Assembly (NCBI GenBank): GCA_947503925.1
Contig: CANNFQ010000004.1
Location: 186,001 to 250,000, forward strand
Direction of reading: 5' to 3'
Length of the DNA: 64,000 nucleotides
Source of the DNA: an uncultured Paracoccaceae bacterium
GTDB lineage: Bacteria > Pseudomonadota > Alphaproteobacteria > Rhodobacterales > Rhodobacteraceae
The first letter of the stretch is position 1, and every line of letters starts with the position of its first letter. Under the pieces are notes generated by a model, which was not told the DNA's origin, did not search any database, and saw nothing but the letters and a program-made list of their open reading frames with translations. A program made the position numbers and the translations under genes. Below are positions 25,921 through 34,435 of the stretch, in pieces.

Positions 25921-26679
25921 CTAAAGCGGGGCAAGCACGACCCCTGCCTCGGTCAGATGCGCGCGTACTGCCTGTGCCATCGCCACTGCCGCGGGGGTAT
26001 CACCATGCAGGCAGATCGTATCGATCCGGCAGGGAATTTGCTTGCCGCTTTCGGCAATGATCGCCTCGGCCTCCAGCATGCGCAAGATGCGCGCTGCGGC
26101 CTCTTTGGGGTCATGCAAAACCGCGCCGGGTTTGCTCCGGTCCACCAGCGTCGCATCATCCTCATAGGCGCGGTCGGCAAAGATTTCACCGGCATAGTTG
26201 CACCCTAGTTCATGCACCGCTTTTTCCTGGGCGGTAGCGGCCAGAACCATGATGACGATCTCTGGATCCACCTCCAGCGCGGCGCGATAGCAAGCCATGG
26301 CCAGAGCATGATTCTCGGATGCCATATTGGCCAGCGCCCCGTGCAGTTTCAGGTGGCGCACATGCCCGCCGGCCCGGCGTGCCATCGCCTGTGCTGCACC
26401 CAGTTGATAGGCGACCGCATTGGCCAGTTCATCATGCGGGATCGGCAAGCGCCTGCGCCCAAATCCTTTCAAATCGGCAAAGCCCGGATGCGCCCCGATG
26501 CCGACGCCGTTCTCCACTGCAATAGCCATCGTCCGGGCCATCACGTCCGGATCACCCGCATGAAAACCGCATGCGATATTGGCCGATGTTACGACGTCCA
26601 AAAGGGCGGCGTCATCGCCCATTTTCCATGGGCCGAAACCTTCGCCCATATCAGAATTGAGATCGACATTCCGTTTCAT
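25921..26679 (-). CDS. pxpA: 5-oxoprolinase subunit PxpA (LamB/YcsF family)
   Basis: 252 aa from the ATG at 26679 (AAAGG 8 bases upstream). 'VDLNSDMGEGFGPWKMGDD' and 'SANIACGFHAGDP' are the LamB/YcsF signature, with 'HLKLHGALANMA' following. With PxpB and PxpC it forms the ATP-dependent prokaryotic 5-oxoprolinase that opens 5-oxoproline to glutamate. It is last in the pxpBCA operon, 1 bp after the pxpC stop. Confidence 0.93.
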   Translation of the reverse strand: MKRNVDLNSDMGEGFGPWKMGDDAALLDVVTSANIACGFHAGDPDVMARTMAIAVENGVGIGAHPGFADLKGFGRRRLPIPHDELANAVAYQLGAAQAMARRAGGHVRHLKLHGALANMASENHALAMACYRAALEVDPEIVIMVLAATAQEKAVHELGCNYAGEIFADRAYEDDATLVDRSKPGAVLHDPKEAAARILRMLEAEAIIAESGKQIPCRIDTICLHGDTPAAVAMAQAVRAHLTEAGVVLAPL

Positions 26680-26680
26680 A

Positions 26681-27697
26681 TCAGGACCTTTCAAGATCAT
26701 CGCCGCGGGTCATACCGCTGATCAGTTGATAGCTTAGCAGATCGGCAACCTCATGCGGATCGCGGCGCATGGCCGTGCAGGCGCGTCGCAGCTTTTGCAA
26801 TGTGGCGGGTTCCGGTTCGAACGTTGCATCAGCATCAGGGATATCCAGCCAGGCAAATCGCAACGGGGCGCCCGGCATCGCCTGCGCGATTTTCGGCAGG
26901 TCAGCCGGGATGACGGTCCCGATCCGAGGATAACCCCCAATGGTCTGGCATTCGGCCAGTAAGACATAAGGCACCCCGTCACCAGTCATTTGCAGATCAC
27001 CGGGCAACACAAGATCGGAGGCGATATTGATCGCCCCCGCCATCATAAATCCCGGCCCATCACAATCCAGCCTGGCCCCTTGCCTGTTCCCCCGCGGGCT
27101 GCGCAGAAATGCTGTTTCGGCGAACCGGGCAAGAGTGTCGGGCGCAAAGTAGTCGGTCTGAGGGCCGGGCATCACGCGGATGGTGCCGCCACCCAACCGG
27201 TCATCGCTGGGCAAGGTGACCGGCCCGGCCAATGGGTCAGGATCGATGCGCAGGGCGATGTTGTCGCCGGATTGTACCAGCCCGCCAATCCCAGCCGTCA
27301 GATGCGCGGCACGGCTGCCCATGATCGATGGCGTCTGAATGCCACCGGCAAAAGCCAGATAGCCATAGACACCCTGCCGGGCCCCGCCGATGGTCAGCCG
27401 TTGACCAGCGCGCAGGAGCTGGCTGGTGTTATGGGCCACGGGCATACCATCAATATTGGCTTGCATCACAGCGCCTGTCAGGGCGATCCGCGTGTCGTGA
27501 TCTGAGCTGAAGCTGCCACCAAACCCCATCAATTCAAGGACGGCCTGTGCCGGATCAGCGCCCAAAAGGGCCGCCGCCTCAAACAGTGCCAACCGGTCTA
27601 CTGCGCCGCCTTGTGACAAGCCGCGTGCGGTCCAGCCGGGGCGACCAAGGTCTTGGATTGTGACACTGGGGCCAGCATCATGCACCGTCAGCATCAT
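26681..27697 (-). CDS. pxpC: 5-oxoprolinase subunit PxpC (biotin-dependent carboxyltransferase family)
   Basis: 338 aa from the ATG at 27697, which overlaps the pxpB stop (ATGA). 'VTIQDLGRPGWTARGLSQGGAVDRLALF' and 'ECQTIGGYPRIGTVIPADLPKIAQAMPG' are typical of the KipA/PxpC family. It is the second subunit of the 5-oxoprolinase complex with PxpA and PxpB. Some homologs are urea-amidolyase-like, but the three-gene order supports PxpC. Confidence 0.92.
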   Translation of the reverse strand: MMLTVHDAGPSVTIQDLGRPGWTARGLSQGGAVDRLALFEAAALLGADPAQAVLELMGFGGSFSSDHDTRIALTGAVMQANIDGMPVAHNTSQLLRAGQRLTIGGARQGVYGYLAFAGGIQTPSIMGSRAAHLTAGIGGLVQSGDNIALRIDPDPLAGPVTLPSDDRLGGGTIRVMPGPQTDYFAPDTLARFAETAFLRSPRGNRQGARLDCDGPGFMMAGAINIASDLVLPGDLQMTGDGVPYVLLAECQTIGGYPRIGTVIPADLPKIAQAMPGAPLRFAWLDIPDADATFEPEPATLQKLRRACTAMRRDPHEVADLLSYQLISGMTRGDDLERS

Positions 27698-28428
27698 TGC
27701 AGAACCGCGCATCTGGCCCCGCCATCAGCGCCCGAATTGGCCAGCAGGTCAGCCATCTCTGTATCAGGCACATGCACAAACCGGACTTCATCGCCGGGGA
27801 TGAAGGCAAAGGGTTGGTCGCTATCCGGGCGATACACGTCAAAGGCCGTCTGGCCGATATGGCGCCATCCTGTTGGTGCTTCGGCGGCCCAGATGATCAA
27901 CTGGCGTACGGCGGTAATGAGCGCGCCACGCGGGAGCCGTTCTGTCAGGCTGGATTGCCGGGGGATATCCCAATGGGCGGGCAACATGCCCAGATATGGC
28001 TGGCCGGGGGCAAAGCCAATCGCGATGACCCGCACGGTCTGATTGGTCAGTTCGGCAATGGCCTGTGCCTCGGACACGCCAGCGTGTGCTGCGGCCTCGG
28101 CCAATTGCGGCGCGTGGTTTGGACCAAAGGCCGTCGGGATGCACCAAAGCCGTTTTGCGGTTGGTGTGTCCGTGGCGGGACCGTTGAGAAGTTGTTGCAA
28201 CCGAGCCTGCACTGCGTCCCTGTTGGTCATCGCGGGGTCAAATGCAACGCGGACGGATGTCAGGGATGATGCGACCTCTGTCACGCCGTCAGGCTTTTGG
28301 TTTTGAATGGCATCGCGAAAGGCAAGGGCAGCCGCATTGGCCCGCTCTGTCAGGATCTTGGAAAACCGGACGAGGATACCGTCCACCCCAAGGGGTCGGA
28401 AGGCGGGTTCAATAGCTTGATCTGTCAT
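27694..28428 (-). CDS. pxpB: 5-oxoprolinase subunit PxpB (KipI family)
   Basis: 244 aa. 'RVIAIGFAPGQPYLGMLP' matches the conserved GFxPGFxYLG block of KipI/PxpB, and 'LPRGALITAVRQLIIW' the following strand. It begins the pxpBCA operon. It differs from the classical motif in reading APGQPYLG instead of PGFxYLG. It is required with PxpA and PxpC for 5-oxoproline hydrolysis. Confidence 0.9.
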   Translation of the reverse strand: MTDQAIEPAFRPLGVDGILVRFSKILTERANAAALAFRDAIQNQKPDGVTEVASSLTSVRVAFDPAMTNRDAVQARLQQLLNGPATDTPTAKRLWCIPTAFGPNHAPQLAEAAAHAGVSEAQAIAELTNQTVRVIAIGFAPGQPYLGMLPAHWDIPRQSSLTERLPRGALITAVRQLIIWAAEAPTGWRHIGQTAFDVYRPDSDQPFAFIPGDEVRFVHVPDTEMADLLANSGADGGARCAVLQ

Positions 28429-28467
28429 TTCAATGGCTTACTGCGCCCATAGGCCTGACTCAACCGT

Positions 28468-29568
28468 CTAGTTCATCCCATTGCGCTGGTTTAGCCGTTC
28501 AAGATTGACGATTGTGGACAGCATTAGCCGGTCCTGCGACCAGTCGCCGGAACGCTGGATGGAAACAGCGCCCAAGGTCATCATCAGGGCAAGTGGCAGC
28601 AGCACAATCGGGAGCATCCAGCCGGGGTTCGCCGCGTGGCGGGCATGGGCGATTTCAGTGACCCGCTGGCGCAGAAAACGTTCGGATGTGCCACCGGCCT
28701 TAACCTGTAGCAATGCGACGGTTGGCAAGGCGATTTGACGGGTCGGGTCCTTTTGCAGCGCGTTGCGGCAGACCCGCAAAAGGCAAGTGCCGTAATCCAG
28801 CGGGCTGAGTCCGGAACGTTGCAGCAATTGCTGATCGCAGGCCAGTTCGCGCAATCGTTCGACCTCGCGTTTGAACATGGACATAGCGGGGTTAAAGACA
28901 AACAAGGGGCGCATGATTTCCAGCAGCAATTCCCAATGCAGGTCGCCCTGACGGATATGTTGCAATTCATGAGCCAGCGCGATTTTCAGATCAGCGGGCT
29001 GTGAGAGCATTGCAGATGGGATGATGATATAGCGGCGGCGCAGGCCAATTGTTGAAAACGGCACCACCGTCGCGTCCGTCAGCCGGATATGCAGATTGCC
29101 CGACCGCCGCCAGGCAAAGCTGTTTTTGATCAATTGGCGCAGTCTGAATGCACTAACCGCCAGCCGCAACAAAGCGCTGCCAATCCCGGCAATCAGCAAG
29201 GCGGCAATGATCTGGCCTGTTGAGGTGCGCAGCATCACCACATCATTGACCAACATATCGCGGGTCATCAGCAGTTGTTCGAACTGTGTCGGCGCCATGA
29301 CAAACCGGCCATCCAGATATTGCGCAACGGCGAAATCCGACAGGTTGACGGCAACCGGGTTCCCGATCATTGCGATCCCCGCGATCAAAAGCGGGGTACA
29401 TCCGATGACGATCAGCAAACCATAGACAAGCCGTAATTCGACTGAAAAGGCGGTGCGCAGCGACGTGCGGGCCAATGTGGCCCGGGTCACAAGCCAGAGC
29501 AACGCAGCAAGTGCCAGAATGATATTGGCGTCGATATAGGCGTTCAGAAGGGCATCAAGGGGAATCAT
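28468..29568 (-). CDS. M56 family metallopeptidase (BlaR1-like membrane sensor protease)
   Basis: 366 aa with four predicted membrane segments and the zinc motif HELQH (about residue 205), followed by 'RELACDQQLL' with the third ligand. This is the BlaR1/MecR1 peptidase part; the extracellular penicillin-binding sensor domain is absent, and only a short tail follows the last helix. It overlaps the blaI-like gene by 14 bp. On a signal it presumably inactivates the repressor by proteolysis. The signal and target genes are unknown. Confidence 0.9.
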   Translation of the reverse strand: MIPLDALLNAYIDANIILALAALLWLVTRATLARTSLRTAFSVELRLVYGLLIVIGCTPLLIAGIAMIGNPVAVNLSDFAVAQYLDGRFVMAPTQFEQLLMTRDMLVNDVVMLRTSTGQIIAALLIAGIGSALLRLAVSAFRLRQLIKNSFAWRRSGNLHIRLTDATVVPFSTIGLRRRYIIIPSAMLSQPADLKIALAHELQHIRQGDLHWELLLEIMRPLFVFNPAMSMFKREVERLRELACDQQLLQRSGLSPLDYGTCLLRVCRNALQKDPTRQIALPTVALLQVKAGGTSERFLRQRVTEIAHARHAANPGWMLPIVLLPLALMMTLGAVSIQRSGDWSQDRLMLSTIVNLERLNQRNGMN

Positions 29569-29950
29569 CGGTCAATCTCCGCTCCAACAATGCCTGTATT
29601 TCTTTGAGGGCCTCTTCGGATATGCCGTCATCATCGACAAGGCGCGCCACCAGCGATGCCGGCGTGCCATCGAACAGCTTGTCAGACAAATCGCGTAAGG
29701 TGCGCGACTGATAGGTGTCTTTTTCCAGAACCGGCGAATAGATAAATGTCTTGCCTTGTTTGGTGCTGGTGACAAACCCTTTCTGTTCCATGATCCGCAG
29801 GATGGTCGCAGCAGAGGTATACGCCAGATTGCGGTCCGGGCTTAGCCGGGCAAGCACATCGCGCACACTGCCCTGTCCCATCGCCCAAAGCTCTGTCATG
29901 AACTCCAGTTCGACTTCCGTCAAAAACTCGCTACGCTTTTTCTGCCGCAT
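29555..29950 (-). CDS. BlaI/MecI/CopY family transcriptional repressor
   Basis: 131 aa winged helix: 'LTEVELEFMTELWAMGQGSVRDVLARL' and 'LAYTSAATILRIMEQKGFVTSTKQGKTFIYSPVL' are the family's DNA-binding domain, and the C-terminal helices mediate dimerisation. It is the first gene of the pair with the M56 protease. A perfect 18-bp palindrome lies 50 bp upstream of its start and is the likely operator. No beta-lactamase or mec gene is nearby. Confidence 0.92.
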   Translation of the reverse strand: MRQKKRSEFLTEVELEFMTELWAMGQGSVRDVLARLSPDRNLAYTSAATILRIMEQKGFVTSTKQGKTFIYSPVLEKDTYQSRTLRDLSDKLFDGTPASLVARLVDDDGISEEALKEIQALLERRLTDDSP

Positions 29951-30000
29951 TTACCGTCCCGTCAGGTGTTGGTCTGCTCGTCCCCCCACAGGGGCAGTAA

Positions 30001-30018
30001 ATACGAAAGTTTTCGTAT
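30001..30018. promoter_or_regulatory. Perfect palindromic operator upstream of the blaI-like gene
   Basis: ATACGAAAGTTTTCGTAT is an 8+8 perfect inverted repeat with a 2-base spacer, 51-68 bp before the repressor start and 12 bp past the glpU stop. It differs from the TACA/TGTA core of staphylococcal BlaI/MecI operators, so this repressor probably has its own half-site, TACGAAA. Confidence 0.65.
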
Positions 30019-30029
30019 GTCCAAGCATT

Positions 30030-30431
30030 TCATACTTTCCAAAAGCAGAAGATCAGCCAACAGATGGCCAATCCAAGCGGCGCCCAAAGTGGCATCCCGA
30101 ACAGACCAAGCCATGCCAGAAAGATGTAGGTGGACCCCAAAAGCGAGATGAACAGCCGGTCGCCCAGCGTGGTTGTCAGCCCCAGCACCCCCTTGCGTTC
30201 CAACCCATCGGGATAGCGGAAGCCTTCAAGCAATCCGATCACGGCAATGGCCCCGAAGATCCCGCAGAAAAGCGCCAATGTGGCTGGGGTCCAGGCCATC
30301 CAGAATTCGGGCCAGAGCGTGGCCGTCCATGAAAAGGGCTTGTCATCCTGTGCCGCATCCACGCTTTCCCAGCCTTGCGCCAGCGCGGCACCGGGCAACA
30401 GTGCGAGAAGGGTCAGTATTGATCGCTTCAT
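30030..30431 (-). CDS. glpU: DUF2160 small integral membrane protein of the glycerol ABC operon (GlpU)
   Basis: 133 aa with a signal-like N-terminus (MKRSILTLLALLPGAALAQG) and three further hydrophobic segments. 'WMAWTPATLALFCGIFGAIA' and 'LGDRLFISLLGSTYIFLAWLG' match DUF2160 proteins. In Rhizobium the glpSTPQUV operon encodes a glycerol importer with a small membrane protein GlpU. Here it is the last gene, 12 bp after the second permease gene. Role in the transporter is not established. Confidence 0.85.
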   Translation of the reverse strand: MKRSILTLLALLPGAALAQGWESVDAAQDDKPFSWTATLWPEFWMAWTPATLALFCGIFGAIAVIGLLEGFRYPDGLERKGVLGLTTTLGDRLFISLLGSTYIFLAWLGLFGMPLWAPLGLAICWLIFCFWKV

Positions 30432-30443
30432 TCCCTTAACTCC

Positions 30444-31241
30444 TTAGACCCGACCCAGGGCAAAGCCCTTGGCGATGTAGTTGCGCACAAAATAGATCAC
30501 GATCGCCCCGGGGATGATCGTCAATGTCCCCGCCGCCGCGAGCAACCCCAATTCGTAACCCGCCGATGACGCAGTTTTTGTCATGGTGGCGGCAATCGGT
30601 TTGGCCTCGACCGCCGTCAGCGTCTTGGCCAAGAGCAGTTCCACCCATGAGAACATGAAGCAGAAGAAGGCTGCGACCCCGACCCCGGCCTTGATTGCAG
30701 GCAGGAAGATCGTGACGAAAAACCGAGGGAATGAATAACCATCCACATAGGCTGTTTCGTCCAGCTCCTTTGGCACCCCGCTCATGAATCCTTCCAAAAT
30801 CCAGACCGCCAGCGGGATGTTAAAGAGGCAATGCGCCAGCGCGACGGCGATATGCGTATCGAAGAGCCCGACCGAGGAATAAAGCTGAAAGAAGGGCAGG
30901 GCAAAAACTGCCGCAGGCGCCATCCGGTTGGTCAGCAGCCAGAAGAAAAGCTGCTTGTCACCCAGAAACCGGTAGCGCGAAAAGGCATAGGCCGCAGGCA
31001 AAGCCACGCTGACCGAGATCACCGTGTTGATCGAGACATAAAGGATCGAGTTGATATAGCCCCAGTACCAGTCCGGTGTGGTGAATATGGTCCGGTAGTT
31101 GTCCAGTGTGAATGTCTGCGGGAAAAGCGAGAAGCCCCCCAGGATTTCGTTCGTGGTCTTGAAGCTCATCGCGATGAGCCAATAGATCGGCAGCATCAGA
31201 AAAAGGATGTAAAGGATCGGGATCAGGCTGCGTTTTTTCAT
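30444..31241 (-). CDS. glpQ: Glycerol ABC transporter permease GlpQ
   Basis: 265 aa, six membrane segments, with the MalG/UgpE-type EAA loop 'VPKELDETAYVDGYSFPRFFVTIFLP'. It overlaps the end of glpP by 4 bp. With GlpP it forms the inner-membrane channel of the glycerol importer. It could in principle carry another polyol or sugar, but the whole operon matches glpVSTPQU. Confidence 0.88.
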   Translation of the reverse strand: MKKRSLIPILYILFLMLPIYWLIAMSFKTTNEILGGFSLFPQTFTLDNYRTIFTTPDWYWGYINSILYVSINTVISVSVALPAAYAFSRYRFLGDKQLFFWLLTNRMAPAAVFALPFFQLYSSVGLFDTHIAVALAHCLFNIPLAVWILEGFMSGVPKELDETAYVDGYSFPRFFVTIFLPAIKAGVGVAAFFCFMFSWVELLLAKTLTAVEAKPIAATMTKTASSAGYELGLLAAAGTLTIIPGAIVIYFVRNYIAKGFALGRV

Positions 31242-32101
31242 TTACCGTCATCCTTTGTCATCAGCGTATAGAAGAGCCATGAGACCAGCAGTGTGATCGC
31301 GAAATAGATCAGGCTCATCGCCGCCGCAGGGCCAAGGTCAAACTGCCCCAGCGCGATCTTCACCAGATCAATCGACAGGAAGGTCGTGGAATTGCCGGGG
31401 CCCCCGCCGGTCAGCACGAAGGGCTCAGTGTAGATGTTGAAACTGTCCATGAACCGCAGAAGGATGGCGATGGTCAGAACCTGTTTCATTTTGGGCAGCT
31501 GGATATAGCGGAACACGGACCAGTTGGATGCGCCATCGATTTTGGCCGCCTGATAATAGGCATCCGGGATCGACACGAGGCCCGCATAGCACAGCAGAAC
31601 AACAAGCGACGTCCAGTGCCAGACATCCATCGTGACAATGGTCACCCAGGCCGCCACGGGATCCTGTGTCATGTCATAATTGATGCCCAGCGTGTGGTTC
31701 ATCAGATAACCCAGCAACCCGATATCGGGCAGGGTAAAGATGTTCCACATCGCACCAACCACATTCCACGGGATCAGCATGGGCAGGGCCATCAGGACCA
31801 GGCAAACCGGCACCCAAATGCCCTGACGCGGCATGGCAAGGGCGATGATGATACCCAATGGGATTTCGATGGCCAGGATGATCCCGGTAAACAGGAACTG
31901 GCGGCCAAGGGCGGCATGAAACCGGTCAGAATTCAGCAATTGTTCGAACCAGCGCAGACCTTCCCAAAAAAAGACGTTGTTTCCGAATGTTTCCTGCACC
32001 GAATAGTTGACGACCGTCATCATCGGGATCAGCGCGTTGAAGGCCACCAGCAGTAAAACGGGCAGCACAAAGAACCAGGCGCGTTGATTTTGGGTTTTCA
32101 T
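31238..32101 (-). CDS. glpP: Glycerol ABC transporter permease GlpP
   Basis: 287 aa from the ATG at 32101 (GGGGGA 7 bases upstream); the track's extension to 32365 lies in glpT and is spurious. Six membrane segments; EAA loop near 'SIPDAYYQAAKIDGASNWSVFRYIQLP'. MalF-type partner of GlpQ. A palindromic repeat occupies the 55-bp gap between this gene and glpT. Confidence 0.88.
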   Translation of the reverse strand: MKTQNQRAWFFVLPVLLLVAFNALIPMMTVVNYSVQETFGNNVFFWEGLRWFEQLLNSDRFHAALGRQFLFTGIILAIEIPLGIIIALAMPRQGIWVPVCLVLMALPMLIPWNVVGAMWNIFTLPDIGLLGYLMNHTLGINYDMTQDPVAAWVTIVTMDVWHWTSLVVLLCYAGLVSIPDAYYQAAKIDGASNWSVFRYIQLPKMKQVLTIAILLRFMDSFNIYTEPFVLTGGGPGNSTTFLSIDLVKIALGQFDLGPAAAMSLIYFAITLLVSWLFYTLMTKDDGK

Positions 32102-32114
32102 CGTGTTGTCCCCC

Positions 32115-32143
32115 GCAGGATGGGTGCCTGCACCCATCTTACT
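32115..32143. repeat. Palindromic repeat (GGATGGGTG..CACCCATCTTAC) between glpT and glpP
   Basis: GATGGGTG (32119-32126) and CACCCATC (32131-32138) form a perfect 8-bp stem with loop CCTG, followed by TTAC. A closely similar element (GGATGGGTC..GACCCATCTTAC) lies inside xdhB at 50615-50644 and a third, weaker one in xdhA at 52391-52417. This points to a dispersed intragenomic repeat. Confidence 0.65.
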
Positions 32144-32156
32144 TTTCCGAGTTGCG

Positions 32157-33230
32157 TCATGTGCCAGCCCTCGTTGCGATCCAGCCGTCGCGATAAAGCC
32201 GGGTTTTCGTGGGATCGAATGAAAGATGCGTGGTCGTCCCCTGAGCCGGGACGTCGCCTTCGACGACGGCCTTGACGGAGGTGTTGCCGACCTTGGCCTC
32301 AACCACGGCATGGCGGCCAACATCGGACACTTTGTGCACGACAGCAGGCAGGCCGGCATCGCCAAGCGTCACAAATTCAGGTCGCACGCCGATTTCCGCC
32401 GCGCCACTGCCTTGTTCAATCGCGCCTTCCAGCGTGATCAGCTTTTCGCCAAAAAACGCCCCGCCATCGCGCACCTCGCAAGGCAGCACGTTCATACCGG
32501 GGGAGCCGATGAAATGGCCGACAAAGGTATGTGCGGGCCGTTCAAACAGTTCCACCGGGGTACCGATTTGCACGATCTCGCCGTCTTGCATGACGACGAC
32601 CTGATCGGCGAAGGTCAGCGCCTCTGTCTGGTCGTGGGTGACGTAGATCATCGTCGCCCGCACCTTTTGGTGCAGTTCCTTCAGCTTTGACCGCAGTTTC
32701 CATTTCAGATGGGGGTCTATGACGGTCAGCGGTTCGTCAAACATCACGACATTCACGTCGTCACGGACCAAACCGCGCCCCATGGAGATTTTTTGTTTGT
32801 TATCCGGCGAAAGCCCGGCGGCCTTTTGGCCAATCATGTCGGTGACTTCCAGCATCTCGGCAATTGCCATAACGCGGGTGTTCACGGCCGTCTCATCGAC
32901 CCTGCGATTGCGCAGGGGGAAGGCCAGATTGTCGTAAACACTCATCGTGTCATAGATCACTGGAAACTGGAAAACCTGCGCGATGTTGCGTTGGTTCGGG
33001 GCCAGATCGGTCACATCCTTATCATCAAACAGGATACGCCCATTCGATGGGGTCAGCAGGCCCGAAATGATGTTGAGCAATGTGGATTTCCCGCAGCCCG
33101 ATGGCCCCAGCAAGGCGTAGGCCCCGCCATCGGACCATTCCAGATCAATTTCCTTGAGCGCGTAGTCCTCTGGACCCGTCGGGTTCGGGTAGTAGCTATG
33201 CTTGAGGTCGGAAAGCGTGATTTTCGCCAT
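32157..33230 (-). CDS. glpT: Glycerol ABC transporter ATP-binding protein GlpT
   Basis: 357 aa. Walker A is GPSGCGKST (about residue 43) and Walker B 'VNVVMFDEPLTVIDPHLKW'. The signature motif LSGGQ is replaced by LSPDNKQK, while the ATPase encoded just upstream has a normal one. The C-terminal part is a TOBE-like regulatory domain. It works with GlpS as the nucleotide-binding pair. Its start overlaps the glpS stop by 1 base. An asymmetric ABC dimer with one degenerate signature is implied. Confidence 0.88.
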   Translation of the reverse strand: MAKITLSDLKHSYYPNPTGPEDYALKEIDLEWSDGGAYALLGPSGCGKSTLLNIISGLLTPSNGRILFDDKDVTDLAPNQRNIAQVFQFPVIYDTMSVYDNLAFPLRNRRVDETAVNTRVMAIAEMLEVTDMIGQKAAGLSPDNKQKISMGRGLVRDDVNVVMFDEPLTVIDPHLKWKLRSKLKELHQKVRATMIYVTHDQTEALTFADQVVVMQDGEIVQIGTPVELFERPAHTFVGHFIGSPGMNVLPCEVRDGGAFFGEKLITLEGAIEQGSGAAEIGVRPEFVTLGDAGLPAVVHKVSDVGRHAVVEAKVGNTSVKAVVEGDVPAQGTTTHLSFDPTKTRLYRDGWIATRAGT

Positions 33231-34303
33231 TATGCGGCACCTCCGGCGATGATATGGCCATCCTCGGAAAAAAGCAGGCAGGCAGAAGGATCAAGGTAGA
33301 ACGGATGATCCTCGCCGACCTCGTAAGGGTGGACACCATGCGCCAGTGACACCCAATCGGCGTCGGGCATTGCAAAATGTGCGCTGCTTTCTGAACCGCT
33401 GAGTTCGGTCACCAGCACGCGCCCCTTCAGGGCGACGGTGTTCGCGGGTGTCGGCATTGGGGTGACGTGATGGGGCCGCACGGCGATGTGATAGGTGCCG
33501 TCAGGGGCGTCCTTCATCTTGGCTGCATCCCAGCTGGCACTTTGTCCCATGGTCAGGGTGCTGCCCTGTTTGGTGACCTTTGCCACATTGATCGGCGGGT
33601 CCGAGAAAACCTTGGCCGCCATCAGCGTTTGTGGTTTGCGATAAATCTCGGCCGTGGGTCCGAATTGCACGACATTGCCGTCATCCATCAGGGCAGTGGC
33701 ACCGCCAAGTAGCAGCGCTTCTTCAGGCTCTGACGTGGCATAGACCACGACGGCCCCACGTCCTGCGAAAAGCTCGGGAAGCTGTTCGCGCAACTCTTCG
33801 CGCAATTTGTAATCGAGGTTCGCCAGCGGTTCATCGAGGAACACAGCCCGGCTTTCCTTGGCAATCGCGCGGGCCAGTGCCGTGCGCTGCTGCTGCCCGC
33901 CCGACAGTTCATGCGGGCGGCGATGCAGCATGGGGCGCAGTTGCAGAATGTCTGCCGCTTCTTCCACGCGGCCTTGAATTTCGGACTTCACCATGCCTGC
34001 AACCTTTAAGGGGGAGGCGATGTTATCGAAGACTGTCATATGGGGGTAGTTGACGAAAAACTGGTGGACCAAGCTGATATTGCGCTTTTGCGTGGTAAGC
34101 TTGGTGACGTCTTGTCCGTCAATCTCGATCGTGCCGGTGGCCATCGGATCAAGGCCTGCCATCAGTTTGATCAGGGATGTTTTGCCAGCGCCGGTTTCGC
34201 CAAGCAAGACATTGAAATGGCCGGTTTCAAACACGACCGATGTCGGTTTGATATGGGTCTGGCCTGCGACCACTTTGGAAATGTTATGAAGTGCGATGGT
34301 CAT
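33230..34303 (-). CDS. glpS: Glycerol ABC transporter ATP-binding protein GlpS
   Basis: 357 aa from the ATG at 34303; the track start at 34405 reads through a tandem repeat and is not credible. Walker A here is GETGAGKTS (about residue 36), signature LSGGQQQR, Walker B 'RAVFLDEPLANLDYK'. It is the partner of GlpT. The gene follows glpV after a 132-bp gap holding a 33-bp tandem repeat that may separate expression levels. Confidence 0.88.
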   Translation of the reverse strand: MTIALHNISKVVAGQTHIKPTSVVFETGHFNVLLGETGAGKTSLIKLMAGLDPMATGTIEIDGQDVTKLTTQKRNISLVHQFFVNYPHMTVFDNIASPLKVAGMVKSEIQGRVEEAADILQLRPMLHRRPHELSGGQQQRTALARAIAKESRAVFLDEPLANLDYKLREELREQLPELFAGRGAVVVYATSEPEEALLLGGATALMDDGNVVQFGPTAEIYRKPQTLMAAKVFSDPPINVAKVTKQGSTLTMGQSASWDAAKMKDAPDGTYHIAVRPHHVTPMPTPANTVALKGRVLVTELSGSESSAHFAMPDADWVSLAHGVHPYEVGEDHPFYLDPSACLLFSEDGHIIAGGAA

Positions 34304-34350
34304 CTGCTGCCCTGCGTGACGCTTGTTCTTGAGGTGGCCGGGGCGACAGG

Positions 34351-34426
34351 CGCCCCGACCGAGTGTCGGCACGGCCCGAAAGCCGCCCCGACCGAGTGTC
34401 GGCACGGCCCGAAAGCCGCCCCGACA
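34351..34426. repeat. 33-bp tandem repeat (about 2.3 copies) between glpV and glpS
   Basis: The unit starting CGCCCCGACCGAGTGTCGG is repeated exactly at 34351-34383 and 34384-34416, with a third partial copy from 34417. Each unit can form small GC-rich hairpins. It lies directly after the glpV stop on the transcript. Such elements often let the binding protein be made in excess over the membrane parts (inference). Confidence 0.8.
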
Positions 34427-34435
34427 GGGAGAACC

